From: an uncultured Planktomarina sp.
GTDB taxonomy: Bacteria; Pseudomonadota; Alphaproteobacteria; Rhodobacterales; Rhodobacteraceae
Reading direction: 5' to 3'
Assembly: GCA_943788425.1 (NCBI GenBank)
Contig: CALSQF010000006.1
Span: 186,001 to 250,000, forward strand
DNA: 64,000 nucleotides
Shown here: positions 46,775-56,770 of the stretch, in pieces
Numbering within the stretch: position 1 is the first letter of the stretch
How the letters are laid out: the number at the start of each line of letters is the position of its first letter
Notes under the pieces: model-generated
The model's database searches: none
What the model was told of the DNA's origin: nothing
The model's input: only the letters and a program-made list of their open reading frames with translations
Position numbers and translations under genes: made by a program

Positions 46775-46961
46775 TTTTTCTAAATATTTTTCTACTATGG
46801 TCGAGCCGCCCGAAATTTTGGCGAAAGATTAAAATTATCTAAGAAAACTATATATACGTTTCTAAATTGTCTCGCTTTCCGTAGGATCAACACCCTAGGG
46901 TTGTGTAAACTTTTATCTTTTGAATCTCGTGGCTTCTGCACATGTGGTCTTTGTTTTGAGC

Positions 46962-47759
46962 TCATGGTTTTTGTAAGGTTATCCCCTTGGCAAAGGCAAT
47001 AAAATATGGGTTTTCATAGCCATGCTTGCCGTAGGTCATAGGCGTCAGGTCATCAAGCCGCACAACACCGCCGCCGGCCCCGTTCAAAACGGCATGCCCA
47101 GCTGCTGTGTCCCATTCCATGGTGCGGCCTGCGCGTGGGTAAAGATCAGCTTCACCGGTTGCGATTAGGCAAAACTTGAGTGACGAACCCGCGCTTTTTA
47201 AGTCGGATACTGGGTATTTTGCAATATAGGCATCTGTTGCTGGGTCTCTGTGTGATTTCGAGGCGACAACGCGCAAACCATCAGGGTTCGGAACGGCCAC
47301 GGAGATATTTTGGCAGGTGCCGATTTTTTCCAACTCGAATGGGCCAGTTTCCTCACGAGATTGCCCTTGGGCATCTGTATAAAACAACCTGTGTTTTGCA
47401 GGGGCATAGACGATGCCCCGAATGGGGGTGCCGTCGACCACATAGGCAATATTTACTGTAAAATCTCCGCGGCGATGGACAAACTCCTTTGTGCCATCCA
47501 AAGGATCGACGATAAAAAACTCCGTGCCTTTTAAAGAATGGCTGTCCGCTTGCTCCTCTGTGATTAAGGCGACATCTGGAAAGGCGGCCTGCAAACCATC
47601 GGAAATAATCGCATCCGCAGCTTCATCGGCGGCGGTCACCGGGCTGGAATCTGATTTGGTTTTGACCTCAAAATCTGGGCCATTATAAATCTCCATGATC
47701 GCGCAGCCCGCTTCAAGGGCAAGCCTGCGCATGACCTGTTGTAATGCGGTAAAATCCAA
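46962..47759 (-). CDS. cysQ: 3'(2'),5'-bisphosphate nucleotidase CysQ
   Basis: Removes the 3'-phosphate from PAP and PAPS, by-products of sulfate assimilation and of sulfotransferases. The 265-residue inositol-monophosphatase-fold protein has the metal-binding ITEEQ, DPLDGTKEF and WDTAAGHAVLNGAGG motifs. It sits beside a dead sulfotransferase gene, a plausible source of PAP in the past. It could act on other phosphate esters of the family. Confidence 0.93.
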   Translation of the reverse strand: MDFTALQQVMRRLALEAGCAIMEIYNGPDFEVKTKSDSSPVTAADEAADAIISDGLQAAFPDVALITEEQADSHSLKGTEFFIVDPLDGTKEFVHRRGDFTVNIAYVVDGTPIRGIVYAPAKHRLFYTDAQGQSREETGPFELEKIGTCQNISVAVPNPDGLRVVASKSHRDPATDAYIAKYPVSDLKSAGSSLKFCLIATGEADLYPRAGRTMEWDTAAGHAVLNGAGGGVVRLDDLTPMTYGKHGYENPYFIAFAKGITLQKP

Positions 47760-47870
47760 AACTTAAACGTTCCTTGCCCGATTGTTGAATTAATTCATAT
47801 TTTCTTGTAACTTACGGCGCATTCGTCAAAGTTGCAATTCGACTTTTTTTATATTTTTGAAAAACTACAA

Positions 47871-48698
47871 ATGTTTGCTAAACCTCGCCATACACGCTCC
47901 GATATATCGGGAACCCTTACTTTTTTCGAGCAGGTCTATTTTGGCACAGTGCGCAGCATGGGCAAATCCAGTGGCTGGAACGCTGTGCTCGGATTGATTG
48001 GGTCCATGGCTCAGACGGTTGTGTTTGTTATGGCCTTCTATTTTATGTTTCAGCTGATGGGGGTCAGGACGTCGCCAATCAAGGGCGATTATATGCTCTA
48101 TATTATTTCAGACATCGCCATGTTCATGACAAATAATACAGCTGTGCAATCTGTGTCCAAGGCGGAAGGGCCGACCTCTGGCATGATGCAACATGCGCCA
48201 ATGAATACGATGATTGCTGTATGTTCGGCAGCGCTGCAAAGTCTATATCAACAAACCATTACCATCGGAACAATCCTTCTAATTTACCATCTTGCTTTCA
48301 ACCCAGTGGATATTTTTAACTCAATAGGCTTGGTCGGTGTGTTTTTGCTTTGCTGGTTTACTGGCGTGGCCATTGGTATGGTGTTTTTGGCCTTAACGCC
48401 CTGGCACCAGCCACTCGTTAATATTCTTTTGATGGTCTATCGCCGAGTGAATATGCTGGCATCAGGGAAAATATTCGTTGCCAATACATTACTATCTTTC
48501 ATGTTGGTCATGTTCGACTGGAACCCTTTGTTTCACTGCGTGGACCAAGTGCGCGGTATGATGTTCATCAATTATTCACCGATGCACTCCAATTTATCTT
48601 ATTCATTGAAGGTGGCTTTGGTTGTTGTGGTCCAGGGTCTTATGGGCGAATTTTTTACCCGAAAACGTGCCTCTATGAGCTGGGGATCGACTCGATAA
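47871..48698 (+). CDS. ABC-2 type polysaccharide exporter permease
   Basis: A 275-residue inner-membrane protein with about six hydrophobic segments, starting with LGLIGSMAQTVVFVMAFYFMFQLMG. Overall layout, with VYRRVNMLASGKIF and the WNPLFHCVDQVRGMMF motif before the last helix, fits KpsM/Wzm-type permeases that export capsule or O-antigen polysaccharides with an ATPase partner. The frame is intact but no ATPase gene is near, and adjacent polysaccharide-type genes are broken. I chose ATG 47871; a TTG at 47832 is the other option. Confidence 0.78.
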   Translation: MFAKPRHTRSDISGTLTFFEQVYFGTVRSMGKSSGWNAVLGLIGSMAQTVVFVMAFYFMFQLMGVRTSPIKGDYMLYIISDIAMFMTNNTAVQSVSKAEGPTSGMMQHAPMNTMIAVCSAALQSLYQQTITIGTILLIYHLAFNPVDIFNSIGLVGVFLLCWFTGVAIGMVFLALTPWHQPLVNILLMVYRRVNMLASGKIFVANTLLSFMLVMFDWNPLFHCVDQVRGMMFINYSPMHSNLSYSLKVALVVVVQGLMGEFFTRKRASMSWGSTR

Positions 48699-48703
48699 GG
48701 ACG

Positions 48704-49342
48704 TCAACGCACCACGCGCAGAGTGATATTGAGCCGTCCCCCCTCTTTTAGAAGAGATGAGCTGCCGAATTTGATCCGGTCAATGCCGTGATAGTTGAGC
48801 CTTGCGGGACCGCCCATCACCGCAACATCGCCGGACTGTAGCCAAATTGATTCCGTTTTGTCGCCGCGCTCGGTGCCGCCCACGCGAAACAGGGCATCAT
48901 CCCCCAAAGATATGGACACAACGGGCCAATCAAAATTGGCTTCATCCCGATCTTGATGCAGCCCCATGCGCGCGCCTTCGCCATAGAAATTGATCAAGCA
49001 GCATTCTGGGTCTGGAACCTCTCCTGCGACTGCCCGCCAGATGGCCATGATCGAGTCTGGAATTGCTGGCCAATTCACGCCAGACGGGTGGTGCTTTTCA
49101 TATCGATATCCACGCTGATCTGAAAACCAGCCAAAGTCACCAGCGGCCGTTAGTCGTACAGACATCGGTTTCCCAGATTTTGTTTTTGGCGAAAAAACGG
49201 GTGCTTGAGCGGCCACCGCTCGTAGCTCCTCGACTAGCCGTAATTGATCGCTTGAGGGTAAAAATTCTTTAAAAACAGATATTCCCCCCACACTTAGGGT
49301 GTGGCTTGGTGTGGTTTGCCTATTTAACTTTATGAAATCCAA
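48704..49342 (-). CDS. alkB: Alkylated DNA repair dioxygenase AlkB
   Basis: An iron and 2-oxoglutarate dependent dioxygenase that removes methyl groups from 1-methyladenine and 3-methylcytosine. The 212-residue protein has NFYGEGARMGLHQDRDE with the iron ligands His and Asp, the distal His in LNYHGIDRI, and the RLNITLRVVR end with two Arg for 2-oxoglutarate. The start seems to be TTG at 49342: GGAGG lies nine bases upstream and no ATG in frame precedes the conserved part. It faces the ABC-2 permease gene. Confidence 0.92.
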   Translation of the reverse strand: MDFIKLNRQTTPSHTLSVGGISVFKEFLPSSDQLRLVEELRAVAAQAPVFSPKTKSGKPMSVRLTAAGDFGWFSDQRGYRYEKHHPSGVNWPAIPDSIMAIWRAVAGEVPDPECCLINFYGEGARMGLHQDRDEANFDWPVVSISLGDDALFRVGGTERGDKTESIWLQSGDVAVMGGPARLNYHGIDRIKFGSSSLLKEGGRLNITLRVVR

Positions 49343-49361
49343 ATTTCATTGCCTCCAAGTG

Positions 49362-49390
49362 GTTGCAGGGGGTGTTTGACACACCTATAT
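49362..49390 (+). promoter_or_regulatory. Possible heat-shock (RpoH-type) promoter of dnaK
   Basis: GTTG at 49362-49365 and CTATAT at 49385-49390 resemble the alphaproteobacterial sigma-32 elements (CTTG and CTATAT), although the spacer of 19 bases is long. No CIRCE inverted repeat is seen between 49343 and the dnaK start, so HrcA probably does not act here. Confidence 0.3.
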
Positions 49391-49497
49391 AGCGCGATGA
49401 GCTGGTAGTTTAGATGAACTGCTGAATTAATTGGGGCACAGGCGCCGTACTGCGGGCCGAAAGCCTCGGTGTCGCCAGAGCGAAGGGATGCTAAGAA

Positions 49498-51405
49498 ATG
49501 GCTAAAGTCATTGGAATTGACCTTGGAACAACAAACAGCTGCTTGTCGATCATGGACGGATCGCAACCGCGGGTAATTGAAAATGCAGAGGGCGCACGAA
49601 CCACGCCGTCAATTGTTGCCTTTACCGAAAATGAGCGCCTTGTGGGCCAACCTGCAAAACGCCAGGCTGTTACCAACCCAGAAAACACGGTCTTTGGCGT
49701 AAAGCGCTTGGTTGGCCGTCGGTATGACGATGCTCATCTGAAAAAAGATAGAAAAAACCTTCCTTTCAAGGTCTTTAGTGGTAGCAATGGGGACGCTTGG
49801 GTTGAAGCACAGGGCGATCAATTCTCCCCGTCTCAAATTTCGGCATTCATTTTGCAAAAAATGAAAGAAACAGCCGAGAGCTATCTTGGCGAAGATGTTT
49901 CACAAGCGGTCATCACCGTGCCGGCCTATTTCAATGATGCGCAGCGCCAAGCGACGAAAGATGCAGGCAAGATTGCTGGCCTTGAAGTTCTGCGCATTAT
50001 AAACGAGCCAACGGCTGCGGCCCTAGCCTATGGTTTGGACAAAAAAGAATCGCAAATCATTGCCGTCTATGACCTTGGCGGTGGGACATTCGATGTCACC
50101 ATCTTGGAAATCGACGACGGCCTGTTTGAAGTCAAATCTACCAATGGAGATACCTTCCTTGGCGGGGAAGACTTTGACATGCGTATCGTTAACTACCTTG
50201 CGGAAGAATTCCAAAAGGAAAATGGCGTTGATCTGACCAAAGATAAAATGGCTTTGCAGCGCTTAAAAGAAGCGGCGGAAAAGGCAAAAATTGAATTGTC
50301 CTCTTCCAGCCAAACAGAAATTAATCAGCCATTCATCTCAATGGACGGGGCATCTGGTCAGCCTTTGCACCTGGTCGTGAAACTTACACGGGCCAAATTG
50401 GAAAGCTTGGTGGGCGATCTCATCAAAGCGTCTTTGAAGCCCTGTCAAGCAGCGCTGAAAGACGCCGGCCTGTCTACGAGCGATATCGACGAAATCGTTT
50501 TGGTTGGTGGGATGACCCGCATGCCAAAAGTGATTGAGGAAGTGACCAAATTCTTTGGCAAAGAGCCAAACAAAGGCGTGAATCCTGATGAAGTTGTTGC
50601 CATGGGCGCGGCCATTCAAGCCGGTGTTTTGCAAGGTGATGTGAAAGACGTTGTTTTGCTCGACGTCACACCTTTGTCCTTGGGTATCGAAACTTTGGGC
50701 GGTGTGTTCACACGCTTAATCGACCGCAACACCACCATCCCAACCAAGAAATCACAAGTGTTCTCCACTGCAGAAGACAATCAAAACGCAGTGACCATTC
50801 GTGTGTTCCAGGGTGAGCGGGAAATGGCAGCTGACAATAAGATCCTTGGTCAGTTCAATCTGGAAAGCATTCCACCCGCGCCGCGCGGTATGCCGCAAAT
50901 TGAGGTGACATTCGACATTGATGCCAATGGGATCGTATCGGTTGGTGCGACGGACAAGGGCACCGGCAAGGAGCAAAAAATCACCATCCAAGCTTCGGGT
51001 GGTCTGTCAGATACAGATATCGAGGCTATGGTTAAAGATGCGGAAGCCAACGCGGATGCAGATAAAGACCGCCGCGAGCTCGTGGAAGCTAAGAACCAGG
51101 CGGAAAGCCTGATTCATTCCACTGAAAAAGCGATGGAAGAGCACAACGACAAGGTCGACCCAACTACAATCGAAGCGATTGAATTGGCTATGGCGGCATT
51201 GCGCGATGATCTGGAATCAGAAGATGCGGGTAAAATCAAAGCTGGCATCCAAAACGTAACTGAGGCGGCGATGAAGCTTGGGGAAGCGATTTATAAAGCC
51301 AGCCAAGAAGCCGAAGCTAATGGCGATGTTGACGATGGTCCTGTTGCGGATGATGACATCTTGGATGCAGATTTCGAAGATCTGGACGGCGACAAACGCA
51401 CCTAA
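49498..51405 (+). CDS. dnaK: Chaperone DnaK (Hsp70)
   Basis: The main Hsp70 chaperone. The 635-residue protein has the ATPase signature [23 protein letters not shown], and [12 protein letters not shown], the interdomain linker [13 protein letters not shown], the substrate-binding domain with [12 protein letters not shown], and the acidic C-terminal tail ending [13 protein letters not shown] terminator between dnaK and dnaJ should make dnaK the more abundant product. Co-chaperone grpE lies near the other end of the window. Confidence 0.98.
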   Translation: MAKVIGIDLGTTNSCLSIMDGSQPRVIENAEGARTTPSIVAFTENERLVGQPAKRQAVTNPENTVFGVKRLVGRRYDDAHLKKDRKNLPFKVFSGSNGDAWVEAQGDQFSPSQISAFILQKMKETAESYLGEDVSQAVITVPAYFNDAQRQATKDAGKIAGLEVLRIINEPTAAALAYGLDKKESQIIAVYDLGGGTFDVTILEIDDGLFEVKSTNGDTFLGGEDFDMRIVNYLAEEFQKENGVDLTKDKMALQRLKEAAEKAKIELSSSSQTEINQPFISMDGASGQPLHLVVKLTRAKLESLVGDLIKASLKPCQAALKDAGLSTSDIDEIVLVGGMTRMPKVIEEVTKFFGKEPNKGVNPDEVVAMGAAIQAGVLQGDVKDVVLLDVTPLSLGIETLGGVFTRLIDRNTTIPTKKSQVFSTAEDNQNAVTIRVFQGEREMAADNKILGQFNLESIPPAPRGMPQIEVTFDIDANGIVSVGATDKGTGKEQKITIQASGGLSDTDIEAMVKDAEANADADKDRRELVEAKNQAESLIHSTEKAMEEHNDKVDPTTIEAIELAMAALRDDLESEDAGKIKAGIQNVTEAAMKLGEAIYKASQEAEANGDVDDGPVADDDILDADFEDLDGDKRT

Positions 51406-51425
51406 CGCCAAGTAAGGATCAGTCT

Positions 51426-51457
51426 AAACCGGCCAGCGATTTTGTCGGCCGGTTTTT
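51426..51457 (+). terminator. Terminator/attenuator between dnaK and dnaJ
   Basis: AAACCGGCC (51426-51434) and GGCCGGTTT (51447-51455) form a nine-pair stem with a twelve-base loop, followed by a T-run. It ends dnaK transcripts, with partial read-through or a separate promoter needed for dnaJ. Confidence 0.9.
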
Positions 51458-51480
51458 CCGTTCCAGAGGGGATAGTTTAG

Positions 51481-52629
51481 ATGTCAAAACGCGATTACTA
51501 CGAAACGCTCGGGATCTCGAAAGGGGCCACGGCGGAGGAAATTAAAAAAGCCTATCGTCGCAAGGCGAAGGAGCTTCATCCAGATCGCAACGCAGATAAT
51601 CCAGCCTCTGAGGATCTCTTCAAAGAGGCGAATGAGGCTTATGAAGTTCTCAAAGACAGCAATAAAAAGGCCGCCTACGATCGTTACGGTCATGCGGCGT
51701 TCGAAGACGGCATGGGCGGCGGCGGTGGTGGCCGGCCTGGCGGACAAGGAGATTTCTCTAGTGCCTTTTCCGATGTCTTCGACGATCTTTTTGGCGATTT
51801 CATGGGTGGACGTGGTGGCGGTGGCCGGCAACGTGCGGCGCGTGGTGCGGACTTGCGTTATAATATGCGCGTTACCCTCGAAGAGGCGTTTGGCGGGTTA
51901 CAAAAAACCATTAATGTGCCAACGGCTGTGTCCTGTGCAAATTGTTCGGGGACAGGCGCGGCTTCTGGTAGCGAACCAGCGACCTGTGGCACCTGCTCGG
52001 GCATGGGTAAAGTACGCGCGCAACAAGGATTTTTCACTGTTGAGCGTACCTGCCCCAGCTGTTCTGGCGCAGGACAGGTGATCAAAAACCCATGCTCGAG
52101 CTGCCATGGCGCTGGGCGGGTTGAAAAAGACCGGGCGCTGTCCGTCAATATCCCAGCGGGTGTCGAAACTGGCACGCGCATTCGCCTGTCGGGCGAAGGC
52201 GAGGCGGGTGCACGCGGAGGACCTCAAGGTGATCTTTATATTTTCATTGAGGTGGCAGATCACCAGATTTTTGAGCGCGAGGGCAACAATCTGTTTTGCA
52301 ACGTACCCGTGTCGATGACCTCTGCTGCATTGGGCGGCGATATCGAAGTGCCTAATATCGACGGGGGCCGCAGCCGGGTTAAGATCCCAAGTGGTAGCCA
52401 ATCCGGCCGGCAAATGCGGTTGCGTTCTAAGGGCATGCCCTCTGTGCGTGGCGGTGGCGTGGGCGACATGTTCATTGAGCTACAGGTAGAAACGCCAGTA
52501 AATTTGACAGCGCGTCAAAAAGAAATTCTGAAAGAGTTTGAAGCGCTCTCAAGTGACAACAGCCCCGAGAGCCAAGGCTTTTTTAAAAAGGTCAAACGGT
52601 TTTGGGATGGGGTTAAGGGTCAAGAATAA
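51481..52629 (+). CDS. dnaJ: Chaperone DnaJ (Hsp40)
   Basis: Stimulates DnaK ATPase and delivers substrates. The 382-residue protein is a class A J protein: J domain at residues 1-70 with the HPD in [10 protein letters not shown], a Gly-rich linker (about 77-120), four CxxCxGxG zinc-finger repeats ([32 protein letters not shown]) and the C-terminal beta domains. The length is normal. It is downstream of dnaK, after a terminator. Confidence 0.98.
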   Translation: MSKRDYYETLGISKGATAEEIKKAYRRKAKELHPDRNADNPASEDLFKEANEAYEVLKDSNKKAAYDRYGHAAFEDGMGGGGGGRPGGQGDFSSAFSDVFDDLFGDFMGGRGGGGRQRAARGADLRYNMRVTLEEAFGGLQKTINVPTAVSCANCSGTGAASGSEPATCGTCSGMGKVRAQQGFFTVERTCPSCSGAGQVIKNPCSSCHGAGRVEKDRALSVNIPAGVETGTRIRLSGEGEAGARGGPQGDLYIFIEVADHQIFEREGNNLFCNVPVSMTSAALGGDIEVPNIDGGRSRVKIPSGSQSGRQMRLRSKGMPSVRGGGVGDMFIELQVETPVNLTARQKEILKEFEALSSDNSPESQGFFKKVKRFWDGVKGQE

Positions 52630-52634
52630 AGTGC

Positions 52635-52670
52635 AAAGCCTAGCGTTTGATAAGAGTAGCGCTGGGCTTT
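52635..52670. terminator. Terminator between dnaJ and the convergent OmpA-type gene
   Basis: AAAGCCTAGCG (52635-52645) pairs with CGCTGGGCTTT (52660-52670), one pair being G-T, with T-rich flanks on both strands. It partly overlaps the stop codon of the leftward gene. Confidence 0.75.
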
Positions 52671-54169
52671 TATTTGACCCAAATCTCAACCCGGCGGTTT
52701 TGATTTTGACCCCAGGCGGTATCATTGCAGGCCAGTGGCAAGCCCTCCCCTAATCCGAGAACCTCAAACTCGTCACTGAGCTGGGCATCATCTAGCAGTG
52801 TGGCGATGGTGGCGCGCACAGCGCGGGCGCGGTCGAGAGAAATTTGCACATTGCCATCCGCACTTCCTTGGCTGTCGCTGAAACCAACAAACAAGATCTT
52901 GCGACCTTCAAAATATCCATTCACAAACAATCGTTTGAGGAACTGGAAGTTGGATTGCGAGCCAGCGTCCATGATCTGCGTACCCTCTAAAAAGCGGAAG
53001 GTGAGAGACATTCGCTCATAGCCATTCAGGTTGAGCACAGCTTGGCGCAAGTCCTCAGTGCGCATGTCCATATCCGTGTTTAAAATTGCATTAATCAAGA
53101 GGCCGGATTGCCCATGAATCTCGGTCTTTTCGGGGCTGCGGCTGGTGAAACCCAGCCTCTGCACCGCGTCTTGCGCCTCTGGCGTCAGCAAAAAGGCCCA
53201 AAAGGCGCGGGTGAAGTTTTGCATCTTCTTGGGTGCGGCGATCAGGTAGATCGGCGTTTGCAAAGGATGCGCGTGGGTTTGGACTTCGGCGGGCATCGCC
53301 TGTGGACCGCATCCCACGCTCACTTGGACCAATGTGTCCTGTGTCACCTGATCGGTGCTTACCGTTAAGCGACCGGGGGTGTGTACGCCCTTGGGCGGCA
53401 TCGGCCGGATGTCATCAACAACTCTCAAGAGTTGCTTGAGCGCCAAAGTTTGATCCTCTTGTCCTGTGAGAATGGCTGGGTACTGCCTGCCTGCGGCAAG
53501 TGGCCAAAGCCTGGGCTTCTCACCTAACATCGCTACCAATTGGCTCATGGTGATGATCCTGTTGGGATTGCTGGGCTGGGAATATAAATACAGATCTTGC
53601 CACCCTACAACCAGAGAGTTTTGCGGATGGTCCAAGGCACCGAACATATCTTTTTTGAGGGCAGCTTGCTCTTCTGGCGTCGCGTCGCGCAGCATCAACG
53701 CAAAATGAGCCTGGTCATTTAAAATATCTAAAATCGCATCCCCGCTATTGCGATCAGACAGCGTAAAAACCGCATGTGCCTCGTCATTATTTGGATCAAA
53801 TAAGGTGATTTGGCCCGCCAATTCTTGAGACAGCTGATAGGTATAGCCCTGATGTTCTGCAAAGGATTGAATAAGCGGCAGGAGCAGCGCGGAATTCAAT
53901 GAACCGTCACCCGAGAATGTGACGTTTTCGGGTGATGCTCTCAAGGTGGGACAGGTCGCCCCTCGGCAGACCACCATTTCAGCCGCTAAGGTTAATGGCC
54001 CAAACTCGGATTGAATTTGATAGATTTCCCCATCGAATGAGGTCAGCGTGCCAGAAACTGAAAAAGAACCATCGCGCAAAACCAGCTCGACGGGATCCGC
54101 GAACGCCGTGCCGATGCTCCCGAAAAAGCAGGCCGCAGCCCATAGCCCTATGCTCAAAATACGATGCAA
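52670..54169 (-). CDS. Periplasmic phosphate-binding-like protein fused to an OmpA peptidoglycan-binding domain
   Basis: A 499-residue secreted protein: signal peptide at about 1-24 (ILSIGLWAAACFFGSIGTAFA), an N-terminal region of about 60 residues, a PstS-like periplasmic substrate-binding region (about 80-350, with GDGSLNSALLLPLIQSFAEHQG), and a C-terminal OmpA domain from about 380 (ILFVGFSDSQGSADGNVQISLDRARAVRATI, GLGEGLPLACNDTAWGQNQNRRVEIWV). The OmpA part should tether the protein to peptidoglycan. Similar fusions are annotated in roseobacters as phosphate ABC transporter substrate-binding/OmpA family proteins. No transporter genes are near, and ligand is unproven. Confidence 0.82.
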   Translation of the reverse strand: MHRILSIGLWAAACFFGSIGTAFADPVELVLRDGSFSVSGTLTSFDGEIYQIQSEFGPLTLAAEMVVCRGATCPTLRASPENVTFSGDGSLNSALLLPLIQSFAEHQGYTYQLSQELAGQITLFDPNNDEAHAVFTLSDRNSGDAILDILNDQAHFALMLRDATPEEQAALKKDMFGALDHPQNSLVVGWQDLYLYSQPSNPNRIITMSQLVAMLGEKPRLWPLAAGRQYPAILTGQEDQTLALKQLLRVVDDIRPMPPKGVHTPGRLTVSTDQVTQDTLVQVSVGCGPQAMPAEVQTHAHPLQTPIYLIAAPKKMQNFTRAFWAFLLTPEAQDAVQRLGFTSRSPEKTEIHGQSGLLINAILNTDMDMRTEDLRQAVLNLNGYERMSLTFRFLEGTQIMDAGSQSNFQFLKRLFVNGYFEGRKILFVGFSDSQGSADGNVQISLDRARAVRATIATLLDDAQLSDEFEVLGLGEGLPLACNDTAWGQNQNRRVEIWVK

Positions 54170-54282
54170 ATGAGGTCAACCCAAGCAACTTTAAGGTCTC
54201 ACTGTCGTGGTTTTCACTGATTCTATCAACAAAATAATAGCTTGAGCACTGACTTCTTGATCAAAATTCCGAGTGCATCAGT

Positions 54283-55201
54283 TTAAGCGAAGGCCACCTG
54301 CGCAATAGGGCGCATCCGCTCTAGAATTTTTTGTTTGGCTTTGGAGCGATCATTGCGTCGCTGTGGGACACTGACGAAGGAGCCCAAAATTTTTGTATAG
54401 GACAAAAACTGAACACTTGGATCATCGGGGCCTACAAGCCTATAGCCACCGAAAAAAGGCCTCTATGGCATCAGCAGGAATGATTTGCCCGTTCTCAAGA
54501 TCTTCGGAGCTGCGAAGAATAGCTTTATAATCAAGCAACAGTCAGGCGATGTCATGACCCACGGGCGCTGGTTGGTTTTTTGATATATTGGTTCCGGTCA
54601 AACAGGTGCCATCAAAGATGAGATTGCGCATATGAAAATTGCCATATTGAACCGCAGATACAGTCTGTTAATTGGAATATTTTACCGCGAGCTCAGATAG
54701 CCGTTCAACCCCGTTCAAAATAAGAGGTTTGGCGACAACTTTCAGGTCTCCAGACTGAATTTTTCTCCCAGATCATGGTAGTAATTCACCGCATGCTTTG
54801 GCTGAAAAATGCGGATCTCAGAGACTTTGGTTCGATGATAAGTATCCAACCATTCTCCAGCCATTTGCAACAGTTCAAGCTGCTTGGCGATATCCAAACA
54901 CATGGGTTTGATTAGAGACACGCGCCCAGTGCGTTGAAAGGCGCGAGATGCTTTTCCCAACCGCAGATAATGCGCGGCAAAGGCGGCCTGTGCGCGGGGG
55001 TCGCAGTTGCAGCCGATATTTGAACAGCCCGTGGTTTGGGTGCTCGACCAAATAAGAAATACGGGCCCGATCTTTCTCTTCATGTTTTGACAGCAACACA
55101 TAAGAGCAGCGCACAATAGGCAGCTGAGCCTCCTCCAAAACACCTGGCCAGGCTGCATGGGCGGCTTTCTCAAGTTGTGTTATGGGGTCTTCGAGCCACA
55201 T
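54283..55201 (-). pseudogene. Aminoglycoside/choline-type phosphotransferase pseudogene
   Basis: Leftward DNA from ATG 55201 gives pieces of a phosphotransferase in several frames: a start segment (AAHAAWPGVLEEA, LSKHEEKDRARISYLVEHP), a second in another frame (AGEWLDTYHRTKV), a third with VVAKPLILNGVERLSELA, and YGNFHMRNLIFDG, which corresponds to the catalytic HGDFHxxN loop with His-Gly-Asp read as Tyr-Gly-Asn. In-frame stops occur after KYSN and after GHDIA (TGA where CGA for Arg is expected), and the frame shifts again at a T-run near 54455. The last frame ends at 54283. The gene is clearly dead. Confidence 0.82.
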
Positions 55202-55325
55202 GGCGGCATTCCATTAAATAAATTGCAAAATTTAAAATATACTAGACGAATCTAGAGCAGCGATTGGTGTGATTTTATACAAATCTTAATGCGGCATTGA
55301 CCAGTAAAACATGCGTTTTTTTAAT

Positions 55326-56759
55326 TTACGAAGGAATTATGGGATCGATCGGGCCAAGTGGGCCGCCGCATGTTAATTCGACCTGGCGCGCTGCGGCCAA
55401 AAGCGTGGCTTCGCCCCGCGGCTTCCCGATCAGTTGCAGCCCCACCGGCAGGCCGCGTGGGCCGCGTCCTACGGGCACGGATATTGCCGGCAGGCTGGTG
55501 GTTGTAGCCAGAAAGGCAAAGCGCAACCAATCCATATAGTTGGTCAGCTCAACACCGCCCACATGGCGCACCCACTCTTCAGAGGCCAAATGCGGCATGC
55601 AACCCACCGTTGGGCAAGCAAGCACGTCGAATGTCTCAAACAAACTTAGCATATTGTTGAACAGGATGGAGCGATTCAGATTGGCGGCGATAATATCTTC
55701 GATAGTCAACGCCTGTCCAAAGGCAGTGTTTTCAGCCAGGGTAGATTTGAAATGTGCCTGGACCTCTGGGGGGAGACGTTTTGCTGCTGTGGCCCACATA
55801 AGTCCGCGCAGCGTGTGATAGCTGCGCTCAAGATGAGCAAGATCTGGGCAGGTCTCTTCGATGCGGGCGCCATTTTTCTCAAGTTGTCGCATCACTGCCG
55901 CAAGGTGCAGGGCCATTTCGGGATCGACCTGTCCAAAGCCTCCCAAATCCGGGGCAAAGGCAATTTTCAGCTTCCCCTCGGCGCGAATGACAGCCTCCTG
56001 ATAGGGAATTTCAGGCGCAGGATAGGAAATCGCGATCTGTGGATCAAAACCTGCCATTGCATCTAAAAACAATGCGCAATCTCTTACGGAACGGGCCATC
56101 GGGCCCTGCACCCCTTCAATAATGAAAGCCGTGTCCTGTCCTGGTCCGCCGGCAATGCCTGGACTTGGGCGCAAACCTACGATGCCGCAATAGGCGGCTG
56201 GGGTGCGCAGGCTGCCGCCGTGATCGGACCCTTGGCTCAGCCAAATTTCCCCTGCGGCCAAAGAGGCTGCCGCGCCGCCTGATGATCCGCCTGGATTGAG
56301 TGCGGTATTCCAAGGGTTTCGGGTTTGTCCGAAGACATCATTGAATGTATTGCCGCCTGCGCCGAATTCGGGCGTGTTGGTTTTGCCCAAAATCACTGCC
56401 CCGTGCCGTTCCAATTGATCCACCAAAGGATCATTGTGTTGCGGTATAAATTCCGTCAGCCCTTTGGTTCCGAAAGTTGTGCGGACATTGGCGACGGCGC
56501 TGAGGTCTTTGATCGTGATCGGCAAGCCCGCCAGACAACCGGCCGGGGCGGTGTCTTGGTTTGATAAATCCACAGCCCGCGCGCGCGCCTCACACAGGGT
56601 GGGTGTGGCATTGATCATTGGGCCAGTCTGGTCAATACGCGCCACAGCCGCATCTATCAGTTCTGCCGAGGAAATTTTTTTGGCTTTCAGCAGGTTGACA
56701 ATTTCATGGGCTTCAAGTCCACAAAGTTCTGGCCCAGTGAATAACGGATCTGATGTCAT
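55326..56759 (-). CDS. Amidase (amidase signature family)
   Basis: A 477-residue hydrolase of carbon-nitrogen bonds with a complete Ser-cisSer-Lys triad: Lys84 in PITIKDLSAV, the cis-Ser in NPGGSSGGAAASLAAG (about residues 159-160) and nucleophile Ser183 in GSDHGGSLRTPAA. It lacks the hallmarks of GatA context (no gatB or gatC nearby), so it is probably a catabolic amidase of unknown substrate. ATG 56759 has AAGGG eight bases upstream. It lies 11 bases downstream of sulP and may be cotranscribed with it. The gap after it (55202-55325) holds no gene. Confidence 0.9.
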   Translation of the reverse strand: MTSDPLFTGPELCGLEAHEIVNLLKAKKISSAELIDAAVARIDQTGPMINATPTLCEARARAVDLSNQDTAPAGCLAGLPITIKDLSAVANVRTTFGTKGLTEFIPQHNDPLVDQLERHGAVILGKTNTPEFGAGGNTFNDVFGQTRNPWNTALNPGGSSGGAAASLAAGEIWLSQGSDHGGSLRTPAAYCGIVGLRPSPGIAGGPGQDTAFIIEGVQGPMARSVRDCALFLDAMAGFDPQIAISYPAPEIPYQEAVIRAEGKLKIAFAPDLGGFGQVDPEMALHLAAVMRQLEKNGARIEETCPDLAHLERSYHTLRGLMWATAAKRLPPEVQAHFKSTLAENTAFGQALTIEDIIAANLNRSILFNNMLSLFETFDVLACPTVGCMPHLASEEWVRHVGGVELTNYMDWLRFAFLATTTSLPAISVPVGRGPRGLPVGLQLIGKPRGEATLLAAARQVELTCGGPLGPIDPIIPS

Positions 56760-56770
56760 TATATGCACCC

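Noticed and set aside
49343-49497. CIRCE element before dnaK
   Set aside because: No TTAGCACTC/GAGTGCTAA inverted repeat is present in the gap.
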